Origin: Bacillota bacterium
GTDB taxonomy: Bacteria > Bacillota_A > Clostridia > Lachnospirales > Lachnospiraceae
Assembly (NCBI GenBank): GCA_023443925.1
Contig: JAEZSL010000022.1
Location: forward strand, 1 to 35,060
Direction of reading: 5' to 3'
DNA: 35,060 nucleotides
In this document: piece after piece, positions 8,134 through 17,606 of the stretch
How the letters are laid out: each line of letters begins with the position of its first letter
Numbering within the stretch: the first letter of the stretch is position 1
Program-made: the position numbers and the translations under genes
Notes under the pieces: model-generated
Seen by the model: only the letters and a program-made list of their open reading frames with translations
The model's database searches: none
What the model was told of the DNA's origin: nothing

Positions 8134-8581
8134 ACACGCCTCCTAAATTACGGATTTATTAATTACATTTTTTTATCTGATAATTTTGTGGCAGATCTCT
8201 AACACTTCCATAGTTAACTTCATTGAATTTATAATACCATATAATGGGTACTGAGTGCATCTATTTTTAATATATTTAGAAAGTAAATTAATCCTTATTC
8301 TCATCCATGACATAATGATATTCTGCTCATTTTTAAAGCAGACTAAAAGACTGTCTCTGCCCTGATATATTTATATTTACCACAGAAGATATAAAATTAG
8401 AGTGCTGACGGTCCTGGTACTTGGGCAGCACTCTAATTATCAGGAATAGGCTGACTACATAACTGCACTTAGCACCTCTAGCCCATTTATAGGAAGAAGA
8501 GGGCACAAAGCCCCCTTCCGAGAATATCAATATCATATCTATCAATAGATTTTAGTACTTATCTCTTATTATTCTCCGCTT
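8134..8581. other. intergenic region with terminator
   Basis: Between the ABC gene end and the GNAT start, both minus strand. Besides the hairpin at 8395-8438 I see no gene. Confidence 0.5.
8395..8438 (-). terminator. hairpin terminator after the ABC exporter pair
   Basis: 13-bp perfect stem (AATTAGAGTGCTG and complement), 18-nt loop. On the minus strand it ends in CTAATTTTATAT, a modest U tract, 144 bp after the ABC stop. Confidence 0.6.
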
Positions 8582-10405
8582 TTACGCTGTGTAATACTGA
8601 GCCTGTTTCTGATAAAGAGCAGCATATATGCCTTTATTTTTCAGAAGCTTGTCATGATCTCCTCTTTCAGCAATAGACCCGCCATCCAGAACCAGAATAT
8701 CGTCACAAAATTTGCAGCTGCTCATTCTATGCGAAATGTAGATCGCTGTTTTTCCTTGTATCATATCGTTAAACTGTTCATAAATCTCCGCTTCTGCCAG
8801 AGGGTCCAGCGCTGCAGTCGGTTCATCCAGAATAACAAAGGGTCCATCCTTATATAATGCTCTGGCTATGGCCAGTTTCTGTGCTTCCCCCCCGGATACC
8901 TCAACACCCTCACCATTATTCCGGTATAACCTGGAACGAAGGCCTTCCGGCATTGCCTCCACACGTTTCTTAAGACCTGCCTGCTCCAGAACCTGCCACA
9001 TACGTTCTTCCACTACCTCTTCTCCTGCGGCAATATTATCCCCCAAGGGCAGGGATAAAAGTTTGAAATCCTGGAAAACCACAGAGAATATTTTAGTATA
9101 TTCCGAATAATCGTAATATTTGATGTCAATACCGTTTAACAGTATCCGCCCTTTCGTTGGTTCATACAGGCGGCATAAAAGCTTAACCAGTGTCGTTTTT
9201 CCTGCACCGTTTCTGCCGACAACAGCGATTTTCTCACCAACTTTAAAGTTTATATCAATATCCTTTAAAACCAGTTCTTTCGTCCCCGGATATTGGAAGC
9301 TTACATGCTCAAAAACAAACTCATAGTCAGCGTCAGAGCGTTTTTCAACCGGAAGAGTTCCGGTATAATGGGTACTCGGCCTGTTAATAAACTCATAATA
9401 GGTTTTCAAATATTCCATACGGTAGGAATAGGCGTTGAACTCCGTGATTCCGCTTCGGACCGACCCGGTCAGTTGGAGAACCGCTCCTGCATACATCAGT
9501 ACATCACCTATGCTGATTATATTGTTAATTGCATTGATGCCGATTACAATGTATACAAGCCCTGAGGTCAGCTGTGTCAATATCATGATAATCCCCGTAT
9601 AATACCCGTCAATAATGCCCCACTTAAGATATATACCGCTCACCTTTCTCATCAGCTCTTTCATGTGCTTATCTAACAGGCCTTGCATAGAATAGATTCT
9701 TATATCTTTACCGTTTTGATAATTTGTGAAAAAGGATATCAGGTAAATAAATAATGAACTGATATGTTCATTTTTTTTACCTGCCTCGTAATAATATTTA
9801 TAGGACGCGGCAGAAAGTTTAAGGCAAACCATCAGAACAACCCCAAAAACAACCATTATACCAAGGATGGACCACGAGGAAAGGTCATTTATGCCATTTC
9901 CTGCGTTTACCTGAAGAAGAAGGCTTACCACAAAAACAAATGAAAAAAGGGTTGCAAATGCATGTTCCGCCATATTGTAAATACTTTGTATCTGACTGCC
10001 GATACCACCGGTACCATTTTCCCCTCCTCTTACCCTTCGAACAGCATCCATCGTCTCCATCTTTTCAAATTCTTCATATTCCATGGAGAATGCCTTGTCG
10101 GCAGTTCTAAGATAAATTGTGTCGTTACAGGCATTCCGGAGTACCTCTATGGCTTGTTTACAGGCTTGGGAAATCATATTTAAAACCAGTGTGCTGCTAA
10201 GAAGTATGGCAACATATACAACACTGTCCTCGTAACGTTTGCTTAAAACCAGATCCAGTATTTTTGAGTAAAATACCAGCTGAACAAAAGGCTGTGCCGC
10301 ACCGGCAAGGGCTCCCGGAATCAAAACCCATATAATATTGGCGTGATCCTTTTTAATCAGCCTTAAAAAGTGAATAAAATCATGCCATGTTTTCTTGAAT
10401 TTCAT
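8582..10405 (-). CDS. ABC exporter half-transporter (TMD-NBD), second of pair
   Basis: 607 residues: an N-terminal six-helix exporter-type membrane domain followed by a nucleotide-binding domain with Walker A (GRNGAGKTT, about 396-404), signature VSGGEAQK (Val replacing the usual Leu), Walker B (FVILDEPTAALD) and an H-loop (YISHRM). The reading frame stays open further upstream into the preceding gene, but GGAGGGG lies just before the ATG at 10405, which overlaps the end of the first ABC gene by 26 bp, implying translational coupling. The two half-transporters probably form a heterodimer exporting a peptide or drug. Confidence 0.9.
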   Translation of the reverse strand: MKFKKTWHDFIHFLRLIKKDHANIIWVLIPGALAGAAQPFVQLVFYSKILDLVLSKRYEDSVVYVAILLSSTLVLNMISQACKQAIEVLRNACNDTIYLRTADKAFSMEYEEFEKMETMDAVRRVRGGENGTGGIGSQIQSIYNMAEHAFATLFSFVFVVSLLLQVNAGNGINDLSSWSILGIMVVFGVVLMVCLKLSAASYKYYYEAGKKNEHISSLFIYLISFFTNYQNGKDIRIYSMQGLLDKHMKELMRKVSGIYLKWGIIDGYYTGIIMILTQLTSGLVYIVIGINAINNIISIGDVLMYAGAVLQLTGSVRSGITEFNAYSYRMEYLKTYYEFINRPSTHYTGTLPVEKRSDADYEFVFEHVSFQYPGTKELVLKDIDINFKVGEKIAVVGRNGAGKTTLVKLLCRLYEPTKGRILLNGIDIKYYDYSEYTKIFSVVFQDFKLLSLPLGDNIAAGEEVVEERMWQVLEQAGLKKRVEAMPEGLRSRLYRNNGEGVEVSGGEAQKLAIARALYKDGPFVILDEPTAALDPLAEAEIYEQFNDMIQGKTAIYISHRMSSCKFCDDILVLDGGSIAERGDHDKLLKNKGIYAALYQKQAQYYTA

Positions 10406-12233
10406 AAGCCCCCTCCTTGTAATACTTACTCTGTACTTCGAACATTCCGGCGTAGCTTCCATGCTGCTGCATAAGTACCTCATGGCAACCCTCTTCCACA
10501 ATTCTTCCATCCTCCAGAAACAGAATGTAATCGCAGAACCGGGTGGACGCCAGCCTATGTGAAATGAATACGGAGGTTCTGTCCTTAAGAAGCCTTTGGT
10601 AACTCTCATACAGTTCACTTTCTGCAATTGCATCCAAAGCGGCAGTCGGTTCATCCAGAATCAGAAGCTTTGCCTCCTTATACAGAGCTCTGGCCAGTAT
10701 CAGCTTTTGCAGCTCACCACCGGATAACTGGATTCCGCTTTCTTCCATGTCCTTATTCAGATAAGTATCTATGCCCTGCTCTAACTGATCCACTTTGCTT
10801 TTTAGGCCGGATAACTTTAGTACCTCCTCTATCCTCTCCCTGTCGGTCTCCTCGCCGGCAGAACCGCTGATATTCTCAGCAATTGTAAAGGAAATTGTCA
10901 TCGCATCCTGGAATACAACCGCTATATGTTTGAAATAATCATTAATATTCATTTCCTTCAGGTCGATTCCATTAATGAGAATTCGCCCCTGGGTGGGCTG
11001 GTAAAATCCACACATCAGCTTGACAAGAGTAGTTTTTCCGGCGCCGTTGATACCCACAAGGGCCAGCTTCTCGCCCTTTTCTATATGGAAACTTACATCC
11101 TTTAGTACCTCCTTCCCTGCACCTTCATAACCAAAGGATACATGGTCAAAGACAATATCCAGAGCCGTATCCTCATAATCCGGGTCCCTGCCCTGGGTAT
11201 GGCTGAAAACATTCTCTGTCTCCAGGAACTTCCGGTAATCACAAATGGTAAGGTGAAAACGCCCGATTTCCGTACAATCTTCCGTAATCTTGGTAAACCA
11301 CTGGGCAAAGCCGCTGACAACACCCAGATACAGAACAAAATAAGATACCTCCAGTCCATGAATGAGAAGGTGTATCAAATACCCATAACAAACGGCATCC
11401 CGCAAAAATCTCAGTATAATTCCTACTACATCGTTGAGATAATAGCAGCTGCGAATTTTTGTTCTTATCTTACTAATCTCGCGATTGGCCTTTTGATATA
11501 CACGGCTGATTAAATAATTTAACTGATAAAGCCGGACATCCTTGCCTGCTTTTAGGTCAAATGCCTGTTCCTGAAGATACCTCTGGGTAACCTCAACCTT
11601 TGCCACCGCATCCTTCTTGCTATGCTCATATTGCTTCGCCCTTTGAAAGGAGAAAATCTGTATCAGTGATATGATCAAAAGCAAAACCAATATCACCGGG
11701 TGAACAAGGCTGATGATGCATGCATAGGTAATTAACCCCAGAATATTTGATAGAAGGCTGACATTCCTGTGCATAAAGCCTTCCACGCCCCAATCATCGC
11801 TGCCCAGACAATCTATAGCCTTTTCCGTATCATTTCTCACCTTTTCCTTTTCAATTAGATGATAATCCATGTTGAGGCATTTCTCCTCAAGCTTTATCCA
11901 AAAGACATTACACCGCAGATCAATATACTGCATTCTGTTTCTGGAGATTAAAAAAGCGCTGACCGCGGAAATCACCCCGTAGATTAGAAATACTAACGTT
12001 AAAATACCGATAAATTTCGATAAAGCAATCTTTTGAGCAATCAAACCAACTACGATGGACGGAATTATAACTGCTCCAAAGGGTGTCAGGACATTGAAAA
12101 TCACCTCTGCCAACCCATAGAATATCAAAGATTTACGAAACTTCCACATGGTCTTATATACATATGCATAATTACCGGCAATGGAATAGGCTGTCTTCTG
12201 CCTTTTCTTGTTTAATTGTTTCCCAACTTTCAT
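10380..12233 (-). CDS. ABC exporter half-transporter (TMD-NBD), first of pair
   Basis: 617 residues, same architecture as its downstream partner: membrane domain, then Walker A (GINGAGKTT, about 394-402), signature LSGGELQK, Walker B (LLILDEPTAALD) and H-loop (FISHRL). There is no N-terminal C39 peptidase, so any peptide cargo would be cleaved elsewhere. The start at 12233 has GGAGGG 5 nt upstream; an earlier in-frame codon lacks one. It lies downstream of a LytTR/GHKL two-component pair but is separated from it by a strong terminator, so it is a separate transcription unit that the regulator may control. Confidence 0.9.
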   Translation of the reverse strand: MKVGKQLNKKRQKTAYSIAGNYAYVYKTMWKFRKSLIFYGLAEVIFNVLTPFGAVIIPSIVVGLIAQKIALSKFIGILTLVFLIYGVISAVSAFLISRNRMQYIDLRCNVFWIKLEEKCLNMDYHLIEKEKVRNDTEKAIDCLGSDDWGVEGFMHRNVSLLSNILGLITYACIISLVHPVILVLLLIISLIQIFSFQRAKQYEHSKKDAVAKVEVTQRYLQEQAFDLKAGKDVRLYQLNYLISRVYQKANREISKIRTKIRSCYYLNDVVGIILRFLRDAVCYGYLIHLLIHGLEVSYFVLYLGVVSGFAQWFTKITEDCTEIGRFHLTICDYRKFLETENVFSHTQGRDPDYEDTALDIVFDHVSFGYEGAGKEVLKDVSFHIEKGEKLALVGINGAGKTTLVKLMCGFYQPTQGRILINGIDLKEMNINDYFKHIAVVFQDAMTISFTIAENISGSAGEETDRERIEEVLKLSGLKSKVDQLEQGIDTYLNKDMEESGIQLSGGELQKLILARALYKEAKLLILDEPTAALDAIAESELYESYQRLLKDRTSVFISHRLASTRFCDYILFLEDGRIVEEGCHEVLMQQHGSYAGMFEVQSKYYKEGAYEIQENMA

Positions 12234-12444
12234 GTTATCCCTCCACAAGCTGCCCCTGCCCTAAACAATGTCCGCATGATTAAGTTATGTTCTGCTTACA
12301 GAAATAACCTCAATTGACCCTATGCTAAATGTTCATATACCAGACTGTTTCAGCTATAATCTTTTCTCAGCATTAAACTAAACTTTGTTTACTTCATCGA
12401 TTGATATACTAGATATAACATAAAAATTCCTGAATTATAAAAAA

Positions 12445-12473
12445 CATGCACGAATCGTATCTTTTCGTGCATG
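12445..12473 (-). terminator. rho-independent terminator of the LytTR/GHKL operon
   Basis: 10-bp perfect stem (CATGCACGAA and complement), 9-nt loop, followed on the minus strand by GTTTTTTAT. It lies just 14 bp after the kinase stop, giving a clean end to the regulator-kinase unit. Confidence 0.85.
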
Positions 12474-12486
12474 AATGGAATGTGAA

Positions 12487-13515
12487 TTACAACGGCAGCA
12501 GAATCTCCGTAACAAAAACTCCCGGTTCGTTCTTTCTGTTAATAAAACCACCGTACTTCTCTACGATCTTGTTAATACGCTTTAAGCCGTGCCCATGATT
12601 CCCCCGCTTGGCAGTAATATATTCCTCATCCAGCTTTCTCACGCTCTCCCCGGTGCCGTTGGTTACCGTTATATAAAGCTGCTTTTTCAAAACTCCAACA
12701 TATAGGCGGATAAACCGTCCGTCTTCGCCGGAACCTATTTTTTCACAGGCCTCGACTGCATTATCGATTAAATTGCCGATGAGGACACATAGGTCAATAT
12801 CGGTTACCGTAAGCTCCGCGGGCACCTCCGCTTTATAATTTATATCGATATCACCCTTTAAAGCCAGGGATAGTTTGGAATTTAAAATCGCATCCAGATT
12901 TACATTACCGGTTTCAATCAGCGTATTGACTCTATCCAGATCATCTTCCAGTTTATCCAGATAGATTTTAGCTTCCTTTGTCTGATTCAGCATCAGGTGC
13001 GCTTTCAAGGTCTGAAGGTGGTTATGGTAATCATGTCTCCAGCCGCGCATGGTCATATAGATATTCTGAACCTCACTTACCTGCCTTGATAATACCATAT
13101 TCTGATACCTGGCAGCACTTTCCTCATAGGTTTTCTTCATATACCGCTGATTACTCTCGGCAAGAAAATAAATAAGCAGCAGCAGATATTCATTGATAAT
13201 GGTCAAGCCGGGATATCGATAAGTACTAGCTGCAATAATTAAAACAACAAAAATAAACAGTATATGAAAAACCGGTGACATCCGGTAATTGAATACTTGC
13301 AGCATCTCAAAAGAAAACACCACTAATAGTGTTAATACCAGCAGATCGGTATCCAGAGCTTTCAGAAGCCAATGAGCCACTTCCCATAAAGTACCCGCAG
13401 CTAAGATGAGGCTAAGAGCTTTCCACCAGTGTTTTCTAAAATCATTTTTAATAATGCGCAGCACATTATATAACATCAGGATAATCAACGGTATGAGCTT
13501 CATTATCCCTATCAT
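12487..13515 (-). CDS. GHKL-type sensor histidine kinase (AgrC/natK-like)
   Basis: 342 residues. About six hydrophobic segments fill the first 120 residues, then a short dimerisation helix with the phosphoacceptor motif RHDYHNHL (H161), then a GHKL ATPase domain with N-box (GNLIDNAVEACEK) and G-box (GNHGHGLKRI). The architecture is that of peptide-sensing AgrC/BlpH-like kinases. Its start overlaps the stop of the response regulator gene (ATGA), and the pair ends in a terminator. The signal is unknown; no candidate peptide gene with a ribosome site is visible next to it. Confidence 0.9.
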   Translation of the reverse strand: MIGIMKLIPLIILMLYNVLRIIKNDFRKHWWKALSLILAAGTLWEVAHWLLKALDTDLLVLTLLVVFSFEMLQVFNYRMSPVFHILFIFVVLIIAASTYRYPGLTIINEYLLLLIYFLAESNQRYMKKTYEESAARYQNMVLSRQVSEVQNIYMTMRGWRHDYHNHLQTLKAHLMLNQTKEAKIYLDKLEDDLDRVNTLIETGNVNLDAILNSKLSLALKGDIDINYKAEVPAELTVTDIDLCVLIGNLIDNAVEACEKIGSGEDGRFIRLYVGVLKKQLYITVTNGTGESVRKLDEEYITAKRGNHGHGLKRINKIVEKYGGFINRKNEPGVFVTEILLPL

Positions 13516-14222
13516 CCGAATACTCCTCTCTTATAAAAGTTGATGAATTCCTGATTTACCTGCTTGTAGGCACTTCTGCTTACCGGAATGGTATACCCCC
13601 CTTTTAAGCAGCACTCCGTCTTCATGATTCTTTCTATATGCTGCAGGTTTGCCAAATAACTTCTATGAGTGGATATAAAGCATCCCTTTAGCTTTTCCGC
13701 TATCTCATTCATATTCATTTTGACTTCATAATTGATTTTCTCTGTACAAATATTGATATAATGACCGAGCGCTTCCACATATATTATATCGTTAAAGTCC
13801 AGTTTTACCTTCTCCCCTGCACTGCCGAATATAATGTATTGCTTCTGAACAGAGGTCTGACTTACCATATCGAGTACAGGAAATAACTGTTCTCCTGAAA
13901 GCGGTTTTACAAAATAGCGGACTGCCTGCACTTCATAACCTTGAAAAACATATTCCCGGCTGTTGGAGAGAAAAGCTATCAGAACGTGTTTATCCACTTT
14001 TCTGATAATCCTGGCCAGTTCTATTCCATTCATGCGGTCAAGCTCAATATCCAGTATGATTATATCAAAGGGAAAGGTATCCGGGTTTTCAAAAAGCATT
14101 TCTTCTGCGCTGCCATATATGGTTAATTCACAAGGGACCTTATTGGGGTTATCCCATTGTGCTATTGCAGTTCTTATGTATTCTCCCTGTATTTTTTCAT
14201 CATCACAATAAGCAATTTTCAT
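13512..14222 (-). CDS. LytTR-family response regulator
   Basis: 236 residues. The receiver domain has the acidic pair (CDDE), the phosphoacceptor Asp in ILDIELDRMNG and the conserved Lys in RYFVKPL. A LytTR DNA-binding domain follows (about 130-230, with EALGHYINI and STHRSYLANL). GAGGTG lies 7 nt before the start. It leads the kinase gene by a 4-bp overlap. Such regulators usually activate exporter or bacteriocin genes, so the ABC pair 1.3 kb downstream is the obvious candidate target (inference). Confidence 0.92.
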   Translation of the reverse strand: MKIAYCDDEKIQGEYIRTAIAQWDNPNKVPCELTIYGSAEEMLFENPDTFPFDIIILDIELDRMNGIELARIIRKVDKHVLIAFLSNSREYVFQGYEVQAVRYFVKPLSGEQLFPVLDMVSQTSVQKQYIIFGSAGEKVKLDFNDIIYVEALGHYINICTEKINYEVKMNMNEIAEKLKGCFISTHRSYLANLQHIERIMKTECCLKGGYTIPVSRSAYKQVNQEFINFYKRGVFG

Positions 14223-14362
14223 TCGAAATCACCTCATTAAGCAAACTATATTGAAATGATTTTATCATACTGATTGAAATAAAACTATGATTATCTTTAA
14301 AAATTAGGGTTGACTCCCTGATAAATAAATAACAGGCCACTCTAAACCATAGTATCAATATT

Positions 14363-15346
14363 TTAATACCTTTCTATTTTCCATTTATGATACCAAAATT
14401 TAAATCTTTTCATTTGTTTAATAAAAAAAGCAGCTTCCATACCATCCCAGGAATTATTAATATCTGTAGCATCAATAATAAGCCCCATAAACCATAATTG
14501 TCTTAATGCTGCAAAGGCAGGAATAGATACAATCTCTGTCTCAGAAAGCTTACGGACTTCTTCATATCCTTTCAAATAATCTTTCCATTCTTCTGAGTTC
14601 ATAAAGTCCTCTTTTACCGAGGTTTCATCCCATAAATATACACATAAATCATAAACCCTGTACCCATCTCCCATACAGTCGAAATCAAAGATTTGCGGAA
14701 CACGGTTTTCAAAATATACATTTCCGCTATGTATATCTCCATGACAGAATCCATAATAAGGTGCTTCCTTGGGGATAATATCTGTCAGGTCATTCCACAT
14801 CTGTTTTGAGCTCTCCTCTAAAAACTTCATATCCGCTTCTTTCAAAACATTTGCTTCACCGATGCTTTTTATCGGTTGTATAATCAGCTGTTGTAAAGAT
14901 ATTGACTGACGGCTAATTTGAAAATTTATTTTATCAGATACCCTATGAATAGAAGCAGCTAACTCCCCCATCTTATAAGTACTCACCGTATTATCATTTC
15001 TTACTTCTTCAAATAGTACTGCAACCCGTATTCCCTCCGGTGCAGTTATTTCCCAAATATAGGTATTATCCTGCTGCCTGACAGGCATACATGTATTAAT
15101 GGCGTTTGCCTTTAGTTGTAATATCACCGTTAACTCTTCCTCATAATCTTTCTTTGAGAACCTAATCTCATGTGATACTCTTAAGAAGTATTTGAAATCC
15201 TCTTCTAAAATTAAATATACATCGTTCAATCCTATGCTCCATAACCGGCACTGTAACGCTTTTATTCCATAGCGTAAATTTACCTCCCTTAATAAGACTT
15301 TTGAAGAAAGTATAGATGATTGTACCGGAAAATAATTTGCAGACAT
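14363..15346 (-). CDS. APH/choline kinase-fold phosphotransferase
   Basis: 327 residues with the aminoglycoside phosphotransferase family catalytic loop (FCHGDIHSGNVYF, Brenner motif) and metal-binding loop (IFDFDCMGDG). It resembles the homoserine-kinase/SrkA-like branch of the fold; the substrate is not determinable. An upstream TTG is in frame, but GGAG lies 9 nt before the ATG at 15346, which is chosen. It follows a strong terminator, so it has its own promoter. Confidence 0.88.
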   Translation of the reverse strand: MSANYFPVQSSILSSKVLLREVNLRYGIKALQCRLWSIGLNDVYLILEEDFKYFLRVSHEIRFSKKDYEEELTVILQLKANAINTCMPVRQQDNTYIWEITAPEGIRVAVLFEEVRNDNTVSTYKMGELAASIHRVSDKINFQISRQSISLQQLIIQPIKSIGEANVLKEADMKFLEESSKQMWNDLTDIIPKEAPYYGFCHGDIHSGNVYFENRVPQIFDFDCMGDGYRVYDLCVYLWDETSVKEDFMNSEEWKDYLKGYEEVRKLSETEIVSIPAFAALRQLWFMGLIIDATDINNSWDGMEAAFFIKQMKRFKFWYHKWKIERY

Positions 15347-15430
15347 CTTTTTCAACTCCTTTATTTTTTATCTATTAAGATGGTAAATTATCATCCGGCA
15401 TTTGTCATTCTCAAAATTGATTATAGAAAA

Positions 15431-15491
15431 AGAAAAGACCCTGATCGTAAACACAGAAAAGATACTGTGCTGTAAGATCAGGGTCTTTTCT
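15431..15491 (-). terminator. long terminator after glycerate kinase
   Basis: 16-bp perfect stem (AGAAAAGACCCTGATC and complement) with a 29-nt loop that itself contains CACAG/CTGTG. On the minus strand it is followed by TTTTCT. It lies between the glycerate kinase stop and the APH-like gene. Confidence 0.8.
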
Positions 15492-15675
15492 GCGTTTTAC
15501 AATCAGGGAAAATGACATTTCATTTATAGAAAGATTATTTCAAGTAACTACTTAATTAATTACTAAATTTAAATAAGTATTTGATCAACCATAGTTTCTA
15601 TTATACGTGCTTTTACTTCGGTCTTACTGCTGCTTCTCTCTAATTGAAGCAGATCTTCCTGTCCAAAATCGCCAG

Positions 15676-16818
15676 CTAAAGATTTGCTGCAGTTTTAATA
15701 AGCCGAAAAACCTGGCGGGCTGTTGCGGCCATATTGGCATAGGCAACAGAAGGTTCCATCGCCTTTTCTGCTGTCATGGGTGCTTGTAATATAGGAAAAA
15801 AGGCATCAATTCCGTTTTTATTGCATTCTTCTGCTTCGGCAGTTACGCAGCCGGCAAAGGCCAGTACTTTAACCTTGTATTTTTTAGCCAGCCTGGCGAC
15901 ACCGATGGGTGCTTTCCCCATGGAAGTCTGAAAATCCAGCCTGCCTTCTCCTGTTATCACATAATCGGCATCCTTTAATTCTTCTTCCAGCTTAATTGCA
16001 TCCATAATTATGGATATTCCGGGTTCCATTACAGCATTCAGATAGGTTAAAAAGGCGTAACCCAATCCACCTGCCGCACCGGTACCTGCAAGCCCTGCGG
16101 TGTCCTTATTTAAGGTATTCATTGTGATTGCGGCAAAATTTTCTAAAGCAGTGTCAAGTATCTTAACTGTCTCAAAAGTCGCTCCCTTCTGGGGGCCGAA
16201 GACATGGCTTGCCCCTTCCAAACCGCAGAGAGGATTATTTACATCGCAGGCTATACGGAAGCTGCACTCTTTTAGTCTTGGATCCGCATGTTCTATTTGT
16301 ACTGATTTTATAGAAGCTAAATCTTTTCCATAGGGTCCTGCCAGATTCCCCCCTCCATCATAAAAGCGGAAACCAAGGGCCTCAAGCATTCCAATTCCTC
16401 CATCATTGGTGGCACTGCCTCCGATACCAATCAGAAAATTCCTGCATCCTCTATCCATTGCATCCAATATCACCTCACCAACTCCAAAGGTTGTAGTATG
16501 CAGTGGATTTCTTTTATCTTTGGGCACCAGCACAATACCGGCAGCACCCGCTATTTCAATGACTGCGGTCTGAGTATCTTCTATGATTCCATATGGGCAG
16601 GTTACCTTATCCCCGGTGGGTCCTATAACATCAGCAGAAACCCATTTTCCATTCATTGCGCTGATTAAAGCTTCCACCGTTCCTTCTCCGCCGTCTGCCA
16701 GGGGTTTTATCACCACCTCGGCTTCTGTAACGGATAGTATTCCTTCTTTTATAGCTTTAGCAGCTTCCGTAGAAGTCAGGCTTCCTTTCAGAGAATCAAT
16801 TGCTACTACTATTTTCAT
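15676..16818 (-). CDS. glxK: glycerate 2-kinase (GarK/GlxK type)
   Basis: 380 residues matching the class II glycerate kinase family end to end: start MKIVVAIDSLKGSLTS, substrate loop PLADGGEGTVEAL, GIGGSATNDGGIGMLEALG, the long central GAAGGLGYA, and VITGEGRLDFQTSMGKAP. It phosphorylates D-glycerate to 2-phosphoglycerate, feeding lower glycolysis from serine, glyoxylate or sugar-acid catabolism. AAAGGCGG precedes the ATG. It stands alone; two AACGTTTCA-centred sites upstream (16881 and 17148) are weakly cre-like and might give catabolite control, but this is speculative. Confidence 0.93.
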   Translation of the reverse strand: MKIVVAIDSLKGSLTSTEAAKAIKEGILSVTEAEVVIKPLADGGEGTVEALISAMNGKWVSADVIGPTGDKVTCPYGIIEDTQTAVIEIAGAAGIVLVPKDKRNPLHTTTFGVGEVILDAMDRGCRNFLIGIGGSATNDGGIGMLEALGFRFYDGGGNLAGPYGKDLASIKSVQIEHADPRLKECSFRIACDVNNPLCGLEGASHVFGPQKGATFETVKILDTALENFAAITMNTLNKDTAGLAGTGAAGGLGYAFLTYLNAVMEPGISIIMDAIKLEEELKDADYVITGEGRLDFQTSMGKAPIGVARLAKKYKVKVLAFAGCVTAEAEECNKNGIDAFFPILQAPMTAEKAMEPSVAYANMAATARQVFRLIKTAANL

Positions 16819-17296
16819 AATCCTAACCGCCTTTCTGTAAAATAACTTCTGTTTTTAATATTGTTTATTTTCACTTTCATAACGTTTCATATGCCTCCAT
16901 AAGGTTGTTTTACTAACGGTTCTTCGCAGCTATCTGCTTTCAGACCATACCCGGCCTTTTCCAGCTATTAATTTATGAACCGTATTTATAAGGCTGGTGC
17001 TTCTAAAATAACAAACTAATTATAAAATTTATGATTCCTGAAATCTATCGGGTTAATTGACAAACATATGTCCAGCCTTTTATGCAATACCATTAATATT
17101 TCAGAAATTAAACTAATAATTGCAATCATGAAACATTTTTCATTTCAAACGTTTCACAAATTGGTATACTGCCCTATAATTACTGTTTGTTTGAATACTT
17201 ATTTCCCCAAAAAATTATTTATAAATTTAGAAGAGGGATATTTTTTCCGTATTATTTCTACAAAGAACAAGTTGATACCGGGCAAAAATACATAAA

Positions 17297-17330
17297 ACGG
17301 ATGTTACTGTAATTTCGCAGTAACATCCGT
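17297..17330 (-). terminator. hairpin terminator
   Basis: 13-bp perfect stem (ACGGATGTTACTG and complement), 8-nt loop. On the minus strand it continues CCGTTTTATGTATTTTTG, a good U-rich tail. It ends the unit containing the possible small ORF at 17414-17509 and possibly the GNAT gene. Confidence 0.75.
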
Positions 17331-17413
17331 GAAGTTCTAAATGTTAGAAATTATTTGTACAGGCCTCCCTCGTTCATCAGACCTTGTACTTTGTACAGAG
17401 GTAAACAATCATA

Positions 17414-17509
17414 TTAAACTCCCATCTGTGCGCTTAGGCGCACGTATAAATCAAGATGTTGAAAAACTGTATTTCGTTTTTTCGACCTAATCTCTTTGGG
17501 ATAAAGCAT
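17414..17509 (-). CDS. possible small ORF, 31 residues, interrupted
   Basis: ATG with GGAG 7 nt upstream, encoding a basic peptide starting MLYPKEIRSKKRNTVFQ. After the TAA stop the same frame runs 20 more codons to a second stop at 17351, so this may be a roughly 52-codon gene broken by one nonsense change. A terminator follows 21 bp later. No family is recognised; coding status is uncertain. Confidence 0.25.
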   Translation of the reverse strand: MLYPKEIRSKKRNTVFQHLDLYVRLSAQMGV

Positions 17510-17606
17510 TTATATACTCCATTTACTATAATTAATTCTATGTTACTTAATAATTAATTACCAATGCATGGTGGTAAAAATATGCTGATTTCCTGCCTGT
17601 CCCGTA

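Larger units (their letters stand above)
16819..17606. other. long intergenic region
   Basis: About 790 bp between glycerate kinase and a GNAT gene, both minus strand. It holds two related AACGTTTCA motifs, a strong hairpin at 17297-17330, a small GC-rich hairpin at 17428-17443 (GTGCGC, TTAG, GCGCAC) and a possible 31-codon ORF. An open stretch on the plus strand at 17068-17295 has no family signature or good ribosome site. Confidence 0.5.

Noticed and set aside
10406..10654. 83-residue N-terminal extension of the second ABC gene
   Set aside because: It lies wholly inside the first ABC gene in another frame; the ribosome site marks 10405 as start.
12234..12280. 15-codon ORF ending at the first ABC start codon, as a candidate signal peptide
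   Set aside because: It has no ribosome site and no conserved processing motif; its overlap with the ABC start may be chance.
17068..17295. 75-codon plus-strand ORF in the glycerate kinase upstream region
   Set aside because: No convincing ribosome site, AT-driven composition and no family signature.
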